A stretch of DNA of 64,000 nt from Panulirus ornatus (Eukaryota > Arthropoda > Malacostraca > Decapoda > Palinuridae), in contig NC_092286.1 in NCBI RefSeq assembly GCF_036320965.1, positions 27,539,189 through 27,603,188 on the forward strand, read 5' to 3'. This document shows positions 46,101 to 61,100 of this stretch, in pieces. A model generated the notes under the pieces. That model was not told the DNA's origin. It saw nothing but the letters and a program-made list of their open reading frames with translations, and did no database searches. A program made the translations under genes and the position numbers. The stretch's first letter is position 1. The number at the start of each line of letters is the position of its first letter.

Positions 46101-49100
46101 TTTGTTTATGGATGAGGTTGTTAGGGAGGTGAATGCAAGAGTTCTGGAAAGAGGGGCAAGTATGCAGTCTGTTGTGGATGAGAGAGCTTGGGAAGTGAGT
46201 CAGTTGTTGTTCGCTGATGATGCAGCGCTGGTGGCTGATTCATGTGAGAAACTGCAGAAGCTGGTGACTGAGTTTGGTAAAGTGTGTGAAAGAAGAAAGC
46301 TGAGAGTTAATGTGAATAAGAGCAAGGTTATTAGGTACAGTAGGATTGAGGGACAAGTCAGTTGGGAGGTAAGTGTGAATGGAGAAAAACTGGAGGAAGT
46401 AAAGTGTTTTAGATATCTGGGAGTGGGTTTGGCAGCAAATGGAACCATGGAAGTGGAAGTGACTCATAGGGTGGGGGAAGGGGCAAAAATTCTGGGAGCA
46501 CTGAAGAATGTGTGGAAGTCAAGAACATTATCTTGGAAAGCAAAAATGGGTATGTTTGAAGGAATAGTGGTTCCAACAATGTTATATGGTTGTGAGGCGC
46601 GGGCGATGGATAGAGTTGTGCGGAGGAGGGTGGATGTGCTGAAATGAGATGTTTGAGGACAATATGTGGTGTGAGGTGGTTTGATCGAGTAAGTAATAAT
46701 AGGGTAAGAGAGATGTGTGGTAATAAAAAGAGTGTGGTTGAGAGAGCAGAAGAGGGTGTTTTGAAATGGTTTGGTCACATGGAGAGAATGAGTGAGGAAA
46801 GATTGACAAAGAGGATATATGTGTCAGAGGTGGTGGGAACGAGGAGAAGTGGGAGACCAAATTGGAGGTGAAAGATGGAAAGAAAAAGATTTTGAGTGGT
46901 TTGGGCCTGAACATGCAGGAGGGTGAAAAGCGTGCAAGGAATAGAGTGAATTGGAACGATGTGGTATACCGGGGTCGACGTGCTGTCAATGGATTGAACC
47001 AGGGCATGTGAAGCGTCTGGGGTAAACCATGGAAAGTTCTATGGGGCCTGGATGTGGAAAGGGAGCTGTGGTTTCGGTGCATTATTACATGACAGCTAGA
47101 GAATGAGTGTGAACGAATGTGGCCTTTGTTGTCTTTTCCTATCACTGCCTCGCACACATGAGGGGGGAAGGGGTTGTTATTTCAAGTGTGGCGGGGTGAC
47201 GATGGGAATGAATAAAGGCAGACAGTATGAATTATGTACATGTGTATATATGTATGTCTGTGTTTGTATATATAAGTATACATTGAGATGTATAGTTATG
47301 TATATTTGCGTGTGTGGACTTGTATGCATATACATGTGTATGTGGGTGGGTTGGGCCATTCTTTCGTATGTTTTCTTGCGCTACCTCGCTAACACAGGAG
47401 ACAGCGACAAAGCAAAATGAAATTATAAAAAGAATACATATGAAAGGATGGACCATTCTTCGTCTGTTTTGCGCTACCTCTCTAATATGGGAAACAGGGA
47501 TCAAGTATGATAAAATAAATTAAATAAATATACTACCATTCACTCAATGCTCAGGCATAACCTTGTTTCCATGTTAAATTACATATCAAATGCATCCACT
47601 CTTATCACACTCTTTCCTAATACTTCAGAATTTCGGCCATAATATCATCTACTCCAGGTGCCGTCCCTACCTTCAGCCTCATTATTCCCCCTCTTTACCT
47701 CCTTTCTTGCTGTAGGCTCTTCCACTTGTATCATTTTCCTTCCATTCCTACCTTCAGCCTCATTATTCCCCCTCTTTACCTCCCTTCTTGCTATAGGCTC
47801 TTACACTTGTATCATTTTCCTTCCATCCTCCATACCCATGCATGTAGCAACTGGTGCCATGCCTTCTCCCACATTCATCAGTTCTTCAAAATACTCTTGC
47901 CATCTTCCTTTGACTTCCTCCTTTTGATTCAGGAACCTCCCTTCCTCACTTTTCTCATGAACATTTCAACTTTTACATACACCTTTTTCCCTCTTCACCT
48001 CATGGTACAATTTCTCATTTTCCTTTAACTGTTCAATCACCTTTCCTTCAAAATCTTCATCAACTCTTTCCTTTATCAGCTTCTTACCATTCATATTACA
48101 TATCTTATAGTCATCCCTCCTCCTTTGTTAAATTCCACTGGTACATTCCTTTTGAGCAATCTACCATATGCCTTTTTCTTCTCTTCCACATTAAATATAG
48201 TCATATAAATGCTCAATTACAGAACTTAATGACCCCCAAAGTTGTCGTCCTACACTATGTTTCCTTAACACATCATGAAACACTCAACTCTGTCAATATG
48301 CTTTCTCCAGATCCATAAAAGCTGCATAAAACTTCTTACCTCTTGCTACGTACTTTTCCACAGTAATTTTTGCCACAAAAATCTGATCTACACATCCCCT
48401 TTCTTCATTAAAACCCAATCCTTGGACATAACCTGCTTCCATGCTAATTACATATCAAATACATCCACTCTATCACACTTGCTCTTCCATACCTCAGCAT
48501 TTCAGCTGTAGTCCCATCCATCCACTCCAGGTGCCTTTCAGCCTCATTATCACCCTTTTAACTATACACCTTTGCACTTGTTCCCTCTTTCTTCCATCCT
48601 CCATACCCATGGGTGTAACAACTGCTGCTTCACCTTCTCTCACATTCATCAGTTCTTCAAAATACTCTTTCCATCTTCCTTTCATTTCCTCCTTTTGATT
48701 CAACAACTTCCCTTTCTTACTTCTCAGATTAACATTTCCATTCTTACATCCACCTCTTTCCTTATTCGCCTCCTTTCAGTGCAATTTCTTATTTTCCTTA
48801 AACTTTTCACTCACTTTCTTACAAAATCTTCATCAACCCTTTCTTTGCTTTCCTCTTTCAGCTTCTTAACATTCCACTTCCACATCTTATATTCTTTCCT
48901 TCTTTGCTGAACATTCACTGGTACATTCCTTTCCAGCAATTTACTATATGCCCTGATGTTTACTTCCACAGCATGTCTAATCTTATCCATCCACCAAGCA
49001 TTTCCCTCTTCATTCCTATATCTCATGACATGGTGTTCAACTACTAATTCAACCTCTAAATGTCCTATTCATCTCAATCACAGATGACTATCCCTAAATT

Positions 49101-52100
49101 TACTCCTACATTTACTGCACTTCCATCTAAACTTTCAGTTATCCTCCTTTCATCTCCTTGCGATCTTTCTGATTCATCTTCTGGCTTGAAACACTTTTAC
49201 CTATCCATTTTTCCTTACACCATACCTCCACTTCTGCTTATAACTCGAGCATCCAGCAAGCCTTTCTCAACTTTTTCATCACTGCCACACGGTCGATCAT
49301 TTCTGATCCATGTATACCTGCAGATCATCTTGAGCTGAAAAAGGTGTTTGCAAGGAATAAACCCCTCAACATACACATTCACAAGATAACCTCCATTCTT
49401 ATTTATGCCAGACACTTCCCATTTACCAACTATCTTACCAATTTCATCATATCCAGCCTTTGCATTCACATCAAGCATTACATCAATCATTCTTTCCTTC
49501 TCAAAACCATCTATACTGTCATTCAAATTTCTCTAGAAAGGTTTCATTTCATCCTTACCTTACACAGTATTCATATTCATTGCTGCACATACACATACCC
49601 ATACATACTTCACAATGTAAATCTTTTCTTTCACACACACTATTCTTGATCTATTCCATCCATGCTTTGAAATGCCCTCCCATGCTCTTGGTGGTAGCAC
49701 ACTTGTACTTCCTGATAATTGTCATTCATTCCTGTCCATATTATTCCCCCTTCCACGCCCTCTCATAACTTGCATTCACCATATCCATTTTGTCTCCTTC
49801 ACCCTACCCAAGGATATGGGTCTCCCCAATCCCCAGCACATCCAAATTAAATCTTTTAAATCTCTCCACAAGCTCCTTCCTTTTACTTTCATTAGTTATC
49901 CCATTTAGATTCAGCACCATCACCCTCAACTGCTTTACCCTTTTACTTCCCAGTATAAGTGGTAGACTCCAGTACCGCTTCTTAGTCTTTTGTGCCTCGC
50001 CCTTGACAGGACACTGGTAGAGGACAGTTTTATCAGTGTTTACTGTCTGAAAAACTACAACCCTAGCACACATCAAGCATCTGTCTGTAACTAAAAAAAC
50101 TAATACTACTATTGCCCTGATGGACTTAGGTAATCCCTCCCCATTCATTCTGCCCCTATGTGTAATAAGGAGGTCACCAAAAGAAGGCAGGGCGAGACTT
50201 GGATACTTAAAAAAGAGAATTCCCAATTTTGAGTCACTACTGCAGTAGCAGCAACTCATTGGTTATGATACTGCTGGGATGATACTGACTGATGACACAC
50301 TCCAGCCATACCACTGACTAAGATGTCATCTAACTGCAAAATAAAAGGCCAAATCATGGAACTTTTTTCATATTGTTGAATCAGGAGTGCACCACTACAG
50401 CCGAAATTGAATAAGAGAGCATTAATATCATTATCACTTACAAAACTAATCAATGACTGTGATGCAAAAGTTGTAAACTTCTTAGGTCATCAAATTATGT
50501 GGGCTAACTCAGTCTAAGCAATCATCAGCCACAGTATCTTTCACAGTGTACTGCATGAATTGTTTGCTATCACAAGAAAACCTAGGAAGTTTATAATAAA
50601 TGTAAAAAAGTCAGAGAGTCTTTGCTTAATGTTAAAAGTTCAAATCATCATCTTTCCACATAAGTGCAAGAATCACTAACATTTAACATACTTATAATGT
50701 ATGGAAGAGGATCATTTGATTATAATTTACACATATTCATGTAATACCTCTCCAGTCATGGCCTGACACTGGAGATATGCAGATGGCGCAAACATGCTTG
50801 TCTGTAGTGCTATACTGTGAAGAACTAACAAATTAGTTCGTGCTTTCATTGCAAATTTTATTCAAATACAAATATTAGGTTATAAAAAGGCCATTAAAAT
50901 ATCTTCAATTTTTGTTCGTATCACTGAAGGTATCAAATTTCTATGAATCTTTGACAAATTGTTTTTTAATATGTTTTCCCTTTCCAGTCTTGGCTAGGTA
51001 CCATTAAAAACACAAATGTTCAGTTAATAATTCATGGTTTCAAGAAACTATCAAACTCCTAAATAAGATTTACATAATTACTTCAAAGGAATATGTATGG
51101 TTAGATAATGAACAAGTATGAAAAAAAAATACATGAAAACACATGAAAAAAATACATGAACAAGATTAGTTGAGCTCTCTTTGAGTCTTCATATTATCAT
51201 AAAAATACCAGTGCATGAAAACTATGAACAAAAGATTACCTTCAAGAGCTGTCAGTGTCTCCTTAGCTTCTCTAAGTGTCCTTTCAGCCTTTTTGATTGC
51301 ATCCTTTGCCTGACCCTCAGCTGTAAAAGTATCTGCCAGGAGCTCTGACGTAATCTGCTGCTGAGCCCAGCCACGCCTCACTAAGTCTGAAGTTTCTTCA
51401 AGCTGAGCCTCAACATCTATAATCAGGCTACTACGATCATCCATTAATACTTGTGTCTCAGCCTTCAACCGCTCAGCCTCATGAATGATACCCTCAGCTT
51501 AAAGAAAAAGTCATATTAGTAAGTACTGTATTTTCTTTGTAATGGTTCATCTACATGCTTAACCTGTGCCTTAGCTAATCAGAATAAGAGTGGAGCATCC
51601 AAGAAGTAGCCCACTATAAGAGATCTTAACATGACAACAGTTATAAATCCATTTTTTAAGAACTGCTTTGGGTTCATGGTATCACCTAAATATCATTTTA
51701 ACTTACCCATCATTCATGAAACTTTCAGTCAGTTGCCAACAAAGACACCCAAATTCAAGGGCCACTAATTTATATCTGTCATTCATCACAAATATAAAAA
51801 GAAGTGCCAGCCTCTGGTAAGTAAGCTCTTTAGGTCTGTCAGTGGTGGGCATGTCCTTAGACATGGACACTTCAGGGGAGTCTTTGGCTAAGTTACAAGC
51901 TGTTGGCCGTATGGGCCTGTTACTGCTAAAATGCACTATCTACCTTCTAATTAAAAAAGGATGGACAAATGAATAGGCTTCACACCAGCAGCTTTCCTTT
52001 GAAAGGGTTACCGGTTTATGAGTCAATAATGTTAATCAATACACCAAGGGAGTGCCTCATAAGCAAGTATTAATTTATTATTATTATTATTTTGCTTTGT

Positions 52101-55100
52101 CGCTGTCTCCTGCGTTAGCGAGGTAGCGCAAGGAAACAGATGAAAGAATGGCCCAACCCACCCACATACACATGTATATACATACACGTCCACACACGCA
52201 CATATACATACCTATACATCTCAATGTATTCATATATATACGCACACAGACATATACATATACATTTACATAATTCATACTGTCTGCCTTTATTCATTCC
52301 CATCGCCACCCCGCCACACATGTAATAACAACCCACCTCCCCCGTCATGTGCATGAGGTAGCGCTAGGAAGACAACAAAGGCCCCATTTGTTCACACACA
52401 GTCTCTAGCTGTCATGCAATAATGCACCGAAACCACAGCTCCCTTTCCACATCCAGGCCCCACAGAACTTTCCATGGTTTACCCCAGACGCTTCACATGC
52501 CCTGTTCAATCCACTAACAGCACGTCAACCCAGGTATACCACATCGTTCCAATTCACTCTACTCCTTGCATACCTTTCACTCTCCTGCATGTTCAGGTCC
52601 CGATCACTCAAAATCATTTTCACTCCATCTTTCCACCTCCAATTAGGTCTCCCACTTCTCCTCGTTCCCTCCACCTCAGAACACATATATCCTCTTGGTC
52701 AATCTTTCCTCACTCATTCTCTCCATGTGACCAAACCATTTCAAAACACCCTCTTCTGCTCTCTCAACCACACTCTTTTTATTACCACACATCTCTCTTA
52801 CCCTATTATTACTTACTCAATGAAATCACCTCACACCACATATTGTCCTCAAACATCTCATTTCCAGCACATCCACTCTCCTGCACACAACTCTATCCAT
52901 AGCTCACGCCTCGCAACCATACAACATAGTTGAAACCACTATTCCTTCAAACATACCCATTTTTGCTTTCCGAGATAATGTTCTCGACTTCCACACATTC
53001 TTCAAGACTCCCAGAATTTTCGCCCCCTCCCCCACCCTATAATTAACTTACGCTTCCATGGTACCATCCACTCCCAAATCCACTCCCAGATATCTAAAAC
53101 ACTTCACTTCCTCCAGTTTTTCTCCATTCAAACTTGCCTCCCAATTGACTTGACCCTCAACCCTACTGTACCGAATAACCTTGCTCTTATTCACATTTAC
53201 TCTCAACTTTCTTCTTTCACACACTTTACCAAGTTCAGTCACCAGCTTCTGCAGTTTCTCACATGAATCAGCCACCAGCGCTGTATCATCAGCAAACAAC
53301 AACTGACACACTTCCCAAGCTCTCTCATCCACAACAGACTGCATACTTACCTCTCTTTCCAAAACTCTTGCATTCACCTCCTTAACAACCCCTTCCATAA
53401 ACAAATTAAACAACCATGGAGACATCACACACCCCTGCCGCAAACCTACATTCACTGAGAACCAATCACTTTCCTCTCTTCCTACACGTACACATGCCTT
53501 ACATCCTCGATAAAAACTTTTCACTGCTTCTAACAACTTGCCTCCCACACCATATATTCTTAATACCTTCCACAGAGCATCTCTATCAACTCTATCATAT
53601 ACCTTCTCCAGATCCATAAATGCTACATACAAATCCATTTGCTTTCCTAAGTATTTCTCACATACATTTTTCAAAGCAAACACCTGATCCACACATCCTC
53701 TACCACTTCTGAAACCACACTGCTCTTCCCCAATCTGATGCTCTGTACATGCCTTCACCCTCTCAATCAATACTCTACCATATGATTTACCAGGAATACT
53801 CAACAAACTTATACCTCTGTAATTTGAGCACTCACTCTTATCCCCTTTGACTTTGTACAATGGCACTATGCAAGCATTCCGTCAATCCTCAGGCACCTCA
53901 CCATGAATCACACATACATTAAATAACCTTACCAACCAGTCAACAATACAGTCACCCCCTTTTTTAATAAATTCCACTGCAATACCATCCAAACCCGCTG
54001 CCTTGCCGGCTTTCATATTCCGCAAAGCTTTTACTACCTCTTCTCTGTTTACTAACTTATTTTCCCTAACCCTCTCACTTTGCACACCACCTCGACCAAA
54101 ATACCCTATATCTGCCACTCTATCATCTAACACATTCAACAAACCTTCAAAATACTCACTCCATCTCCTTCTCACATCACCACTACTTGTTATCACCTCC
54201 CCATTAGCCCCCTTCACTGAAGTTCCCATTTGTTCCCTTGTCTTACACACATTATTTACCTCCTTCCAAAACATCTTTTTATTCTCCCTAAAATTTAATG
54301 ATACTCTCTCACCCCAACTCTCATTTGCCCTCTTTTTCACCTCTTGCACCTTCCTCTTGACCTCCTGACTCTTTCTTTTGTACATCTCCCACTCATTTGC
54401 ATTATTTCCTTGCAAAAATCGTCCAAATGCCTCTCTCTTCTCTTTCACTAATAATCTTACTTCTTCATCCCACCACTCACTACCTTTTCTAATCTGTCCA
54501 CCTCCCACGCTTCTCATGCCACAAGCATCTTTTGCACAAGCCACCAATGCTTCCCTAAATACATCCCATTCCTCCCCCACTCCCCTTTCCTCCTTTGTTC
54601 TCACCTTTTCCCATTCTGTACCCATTCTCTCCTGGTACTTCCTCAGACAAGTCTCCTTCTCAAGCTCACTTACTCTCACCACTCTCTTCACCCTACCATT
54701 CTCTCTTCTTTTCTGAAAACCTCTACAAATCTTCACCTTCGCCTCCACAAGATAATGATCAGACATCCCTCCAGTTGCACCTCTCAGCACATTTACATCC
54801 AAAAGTATCTCTTTCGTGCGCCTATCAATTAACACGTAATCCAATAACGCTCTCTGGCCATCTCTCCTACTTACATACGTATACTTATGTATATCTCTCT
54901 TTTTAAACCACGTATTCCCAATCTCCAGTCATTTTTCAGCACAAAAATGTACAAGCTCTTCCCCATTTCCATTTACAACACTGAACACCCTATGTATACC
55001 AATTATTCCCTCACCTGCCACATTACTCACCTATGCCTTCAAATCACCCATCACTATAACCCGGTCTAGTGCATCAAAACCACTAGCACACTCATTCAGC

Positions 55101-58100
55101 TGCTCCCAAAACACTTGCCTCTCATGATCTTTCTTCTCAAGCCCAGGTGCATATACACCAATAATCACCCATCTCTCTCCATCAACTTTCAGTTTTACCC
55201 ATATCAATCTAGAGTTTACTTTCTTACACTCTATCACATACTCCCACCACTCCTGTTTCATGAATAGTGCTACTCCTTCCCTTGCTCTTGTCCTCTCACT
55301 AACTCCTGACTTTACTCCCAAGACATTCCCAAACCACTCTTCCTCTTTACCCTTGAGCTTCGTTTCACTCAGAGCCAAAACATCCAGGTTCCTTTCCTCA
55401 AACATACTACCTATCTCTCCTTTTTTCTCATCTTGGTTACATCCACACACATTTAGACACCCCAATCTTAGACTTCAAGGAGGATGAGCACTCCTTCTTC
55501 TGTTTCCCCTTTTAGAAAGTCAAAATACAAGGAGGGGAGGGTTTCTAGCACCCCGCTTCCGTCCCCTTTAGCCGCCTTCTACGACGCGTGAGGAATGCAT
55601 GGGAAGTATTAATTCTATCTATCTATATCTTTCTGTCATCGTTAACTCCATATCCAATTCCATGGGATGGATGAGGTGTATGCAGCCTTTGAAATCATTG
55701 CTGAGCTTCTTTAACCCATGTCCAGTGTACTTGTGAAACACAGACCTCAACACTGTGTTTTTCTTGTTTATTCACTTTTTGCTGCATTGTCAACTGAGGC
55801 CACCTCTATATGCAATATTCTTCTACTGCATTCATTCTTAATCAGTTCATTCGCATGCACCCATCTTTTCTGTAGTCTACCTTTTGTCCTTGTACCTTTG
55901 ACCGTAATATATTTTGCATGTTCTTAACTAACCAATCATCCACAATGTTTTATATAACATACCATCTTAAAAGACTCATTCACGTACCATTCTGAGATTT
56001 TCATTCTAACTAAGGAAGTTACTGAATTTGATGTTGCCTGTTTGAGTTTCTTAAATGTTGTGCAGCCTTGAAGGTAGCTAACCACATTCCTTTTGAAAAA
56101 AGTTCACTTGTCTTTCCACAATGTTCTCATATATGCAGTAAGCAGGTTGAACAGATGTGGATCCTTGACATTTACACTATTTTCACCTGATATTATCAAC
56201 TGTATATCTGCCTTCAGTGAACTGGTGTACAGTCAGACTACTCTGCCATTTCAGTAAAAAAAATTACCTATGTATATGTATAGTGAAGGTGAAGACTTGT
56301 AGAGGTTTTCAGAAAAGAAGAGAGAATATGGGGGTGAAGAGAGTGGTGAGAGTAAGTGAGCTTGGGAAGGAGACTTGTGTGAGGAAGTACCAGGAGAAAC
56401 TGAATACAGAATGGAAAAAGGTGAAGACAAAGGAGGTAAGGCGAGTGGGGGAGGAATGGGATGTTTTTAGGGAAGCAGTGATGGCTTGCGCAAAAGATGC
56501 TTGTGGCATGAGAAGTGTGGGAGGTGGGTAGATTAGAAAGGGTAGTGAGTGGTGGGATGAAGAAGTAAGATTATTAGTGAAAGAGAATAGAGAGGCACTT
56601 GGACGATTTTTGCAGGGAAATAATGCAAATGAGTGGGAGATGTATAAAAGAAAGAGGCAGGAGGTCAAGAGAAAGGTGCAAGAGGTGAAAAAGAGGGCAA
56701 ATGAGAGTTGGGGTGAGAGATTATCATTAAATTTTAGGGAGAATAAAAAGATGTTTTGGAAGGAGGCAAATAAGTGCATAAGACAAGGGAACAAATGGGA
56801 ACTTCAGTGAAGGGGGCTAATGGGGAGGGGATAACAAGTAGTGGTGATATGAGAAGGAGATAGAGTGAGTATTTTGAAGGTTTGTTGAATGTGTTTGATG
56901 ATAGAGTGGCAGATATAGGGTGTTTTGGTTGAGGTGGTGTGCAAAGTGAGAGGGTTAGGGAAAATGATTTGGTAAATAGAGAAGAGGTAGTAAAAGCTTT
57001 ATGGAAGATGAAAGCCGGCAAAGCAGCAGGTTTGGATGGTATTGCAGTGGAATTTATTAAAAAAGGGGGTGACTGTATTGTTGACTGGTTGGTAAGGTTA
57101 TTTAATGTGTGTATGATTCATGGTGAGGTGCCTGAGGATTGGCGGAATGCTTGCATAGTGCCATTGTACAAAGGCAAAGGGGATAAGAGTGAGTGTTCAA
57201 ATCACAGAGGTATAAGTTTGTTGAGTATTCCTGGTAAATTATATGGGAGGGTATTGATTGAGAGGGTGAAGGCATGTACAGAGCATCAGATTCGGGAAGA
57301 GCAGTGTGGTTTCAGAAGTGGTAGAGGATGTGTGGATCAGGTGTTTGCTCTGAAGAATGTATGTGAGAAATACTCAGAAAAGCAAATGGATTTGTATGTA
57401 GCATTTATGGATCTGGAGAAGGCATATGATGGAGTTGATAGAGATGCTCTGTGGAAGGTATTAAGAATATATGGTGTGGGAAGCAAATTGTTAGAAGCAG
57501 TGAAAAGTTTTTATCGAGGATGTAAGGCATGTGTACGTGTAGGAAGAGAGGAAAGTGATTGGTTCTCAGAGGTTTGCGGCAGGGGTGTGTGATGTCTCCA
57601 TGGTTGTTTAATTTGTTTATGGATGGGGTTGTTAGGGAGGTGAATGCAAGGGTTTTGGAAAGAGGGGCAAGTATGCTGTCTGTTGTGGATGAGAGAGCTT
57701 GGGAAGTGTCAGTTATTGTTCGCTGATGATACAGCGCTGGTGGCTGATTCATGTGAAAGACTGCAGAAGCTGATGACTGAGTTTGGTAAAGTGTGTGAAA
57801 GAAGAAAGTTGAAAGTAAATGTGAATAAGAGCAAGGTTATTAGGTATAGTAGGGTTGAGGGTCAAAGCAATTGGGAGGTAAGTTTGAATGGAGAAAAACT
57901 GGAGGAAGTGAAGTGTTTTAGATATCTGGGAGTGGATTTGGCAGCAGATGGAACCATGGGAGTGGAAGTGAATCATAGGGTGGGGGAGGGGGCGAAAATC
58001 CTGGGAGCCTTGAAGAATGTGTGGAAGTCGAGAACATTATCTCGGAAAGCAAAAATGGGTATGTTTGAAGGAATAGTGGTTCCAACAATGTTGTATGGTT

Positions 58101-61100
58101 GCGAGGCATGGGATATGGATAGAGTTGTGTGGAGGAGGGTGGATGTGCTGGAAATGAGATGCTTGAGGACAATATGTGGTGTGAGGTGGTTTGATCGAGT
58201 AAGTAATGATAGGGTAAGAGAGATGTGTGGCAATAAAAAGAGTGTGGTTGAGAGAGCAGAAGAGGGTGTTTTGAAATGGTTTGGTCACATGGAGAGAATG
58301 AGTGAGGAAAGATTGACAAAGAGGATATATGTGTCAGAGGTGGAGGGAACAAGGAGAAGTGGGAGACCAAATTGGAGGTGGAAAGATGGAGTGAAAAAGA
58401 TTTTGAGTGATCGGGGCCTGAACATGCAGGAGGGTGAAAGGCGTGCAAGGAATAGAGTGAATTGGAACGATTTGGTATACCGGGGTCGACGTGCTGTCAA
58501 TGGATTGAACCAGAGCATGTGAAGCATCTGGGGTAAACCATGGAAAGTTCTGTGGGGCCTGGATGTGGAAAGGGAGCTGTGGTTTCGGTGCATTATCACA
58601 TGACAGCTAGAGACTGAGTGTGAACGAATGGGGCCTTTGTTGTATTCCTGGCACTTCCTCGTGCACATGAGGGGGAGGGGGTTGTTATTTCATGTGTGGC
58701 AGGGTGGCAATGGGAATGAATGAAGGCAGACTATGAATTATGTACATGTGTATATATGTATATGTCTATGTGTGTATATATATATGCATACGTTGAGATG
58801 TATATTTGCGTGTGTGGACGTGTATGTATATACATGTGTATGAGGGTGGGTTGGGCCATTCTTTCGTCTGTTTCCTTGCGCTACCTCGCTAACGCGGGAA
58901 ACAGCGACAAAGCAAAATAAATATAAATAAATAAATATAAATGTATAGTGAAGGATCGATGACTGTTAGTATTTTCTACATGTATATCATGTATACTGAC
59001 ACGAATTTTCAACACATTATATCCAAGTGGACTGAGCATATTGAACTCAAAACTGATAAGTTTATTCTCAAAATGAAAGGATCCCATCCACAATGCTGTG
59101 AGATCTTGCATCACCAAAATACCAGTTATAAATGGAAACACACTTGTAGCTATTAACAATGGTTCATTTACATCATCTCCAGACTTTAACCTCATTGATG
59201 CATTGTAAAAACCTAACAGCTTTATCAATGGTATCAACTCCCCTCAATCTAAACCTAGTTAGTATATTCAAATCTTGAATTTAATGCTTAAGGGTAATTT
59301 TTTCCTCAGTAATATATGCACAAGGCGTAAGGCTAAGAGAGAGGTGTGGGAAAAGTATGATTGAGAGGGCTGAAGAGGATGTGCTAAAATGGTTTGGATG
59401 CACAAATTTGGATGTATCAGATGTAGAGGGGACAAGGAAAGAGTGAATAAGATTCTGAGTGCATGAGGTCTGAAAAAGCAGGACAGTGAAAGACACTTAT
59501 AAGTTAGAATGAACTGGAGCAATGTGGTATATAGGGGGCAGTATGCTGCCAATGGACTGAAACAGGGTATATGAAGCAGCCAAGGGATACCATGGAAAGG
59601 TATATGGGGCTTGGTTGTGGATAGGGAGCTGTTGGTTTCACAGCATTACATATGACAGCTACATAATGAATGTGAGCAAATGAGGCATTATCTTTGTTAA
59701 TGGTGCTATTTACCTTAAAAATTACTCCATATTCCCATCCACTCTTGTATTATCATACTCATTCAAACACAATAATATCCTTATGCCTATTCTTGCCATA
59801 TTTATGGTATCCAACACTTCCATATATTTAATCCTACCGCTTTATAGCCTACTACTGTCAACAACTCCTCCAGAAACTTCCTTTTCACAGTATTGTTTAA
59901 CTGACCTATATGTTTAGATACATCCATATTTTGCCATAGTATAGGTCTATTCATTTCCAATCAGTCCAATATGTGCAGGTACCCAGACAAATGTAAAATG
60001 TCTTCCCCTGATAATCCAAAACTGCATCTAATTTCCTGAATAAGCTCACTATCATCCATAATGTACTCTCCCTTATCAACACCATAGTCACAGAGTCACT
60101 TTTGACCAAGATGATAACTTTTGCCATTCAACAGTATTTCTCCCCTTAAATCCCGATTAACAGCAACTACTTCTGCCTGTTACAGAAACTCCATCAATCA
60201 ACCTAGCACATTTCTCATTCCACGATCCACTTCTCTATGTTACAAAATACCTCCACTTCTAATACCTTGAACATTACCATCAGTGAAACAAATGATGCTG
60301 TCTTTTCATAGTGCATGAATCTTTTCAAGTACAAGAGCCTTAGACTTCTCATTGGCAACATTATGTCTTCTATCCTGTAAAAATACATGGCCCACTTCCC
60401 CTTGGATCTGCCTGTTTCCAGCTTACTAATTCATTCCTCATGCACAGAATCATTTACCCACTTATCTCTAAGTATCTTAAATCTTCATATTACATTCCTT
60501 TGTCTGATCATGTTTCACAGTTTCTCTGTTGTAGCTTCCCTCCTTAAATAATCCACCTATGCACATTGAAAATTATCCTAAATGCATTATTCTGAATTAC
60601 TTCTATGGCTTTTTCTTTGGATTGTACCCATTTGTAATTGCACATAATCCCTGAGAAACACCTAACTAATAACTCAATCCATATATAGGGTATAAATAAA
60701 TTGTTTATGACTCTAGTGGAGGCACCTGTAGCTTTGTGTGTTAAACACTTTAAAAACCTGCACAGTTTCTCTGACTCCTCCATAACATATGTAATATTGT
60801 TATTTACTGTCCTTCTATGATGAAATATTACACTGAAATTCTTAGCTTTCTCACCCAATCTAATTCATATATAATCAATGATTATGTAAAACCATGTTTG
60901 TTTTGCGAAGGGAAGTGTGTACATTGTTAATTCATATAAATCTGAAGTTCATAATGAAATTTATATATCAAAATTTATTCATTCATATAACAAGCAAAAG
61001 CATTTGGTGCAACACAGTAAAAGAAAGGTCATTTCAGCCTGCAGTGTTGGCCATTCATAATACATTCTTGGAAAAACAATAATCATGGTTAATCACAAAA

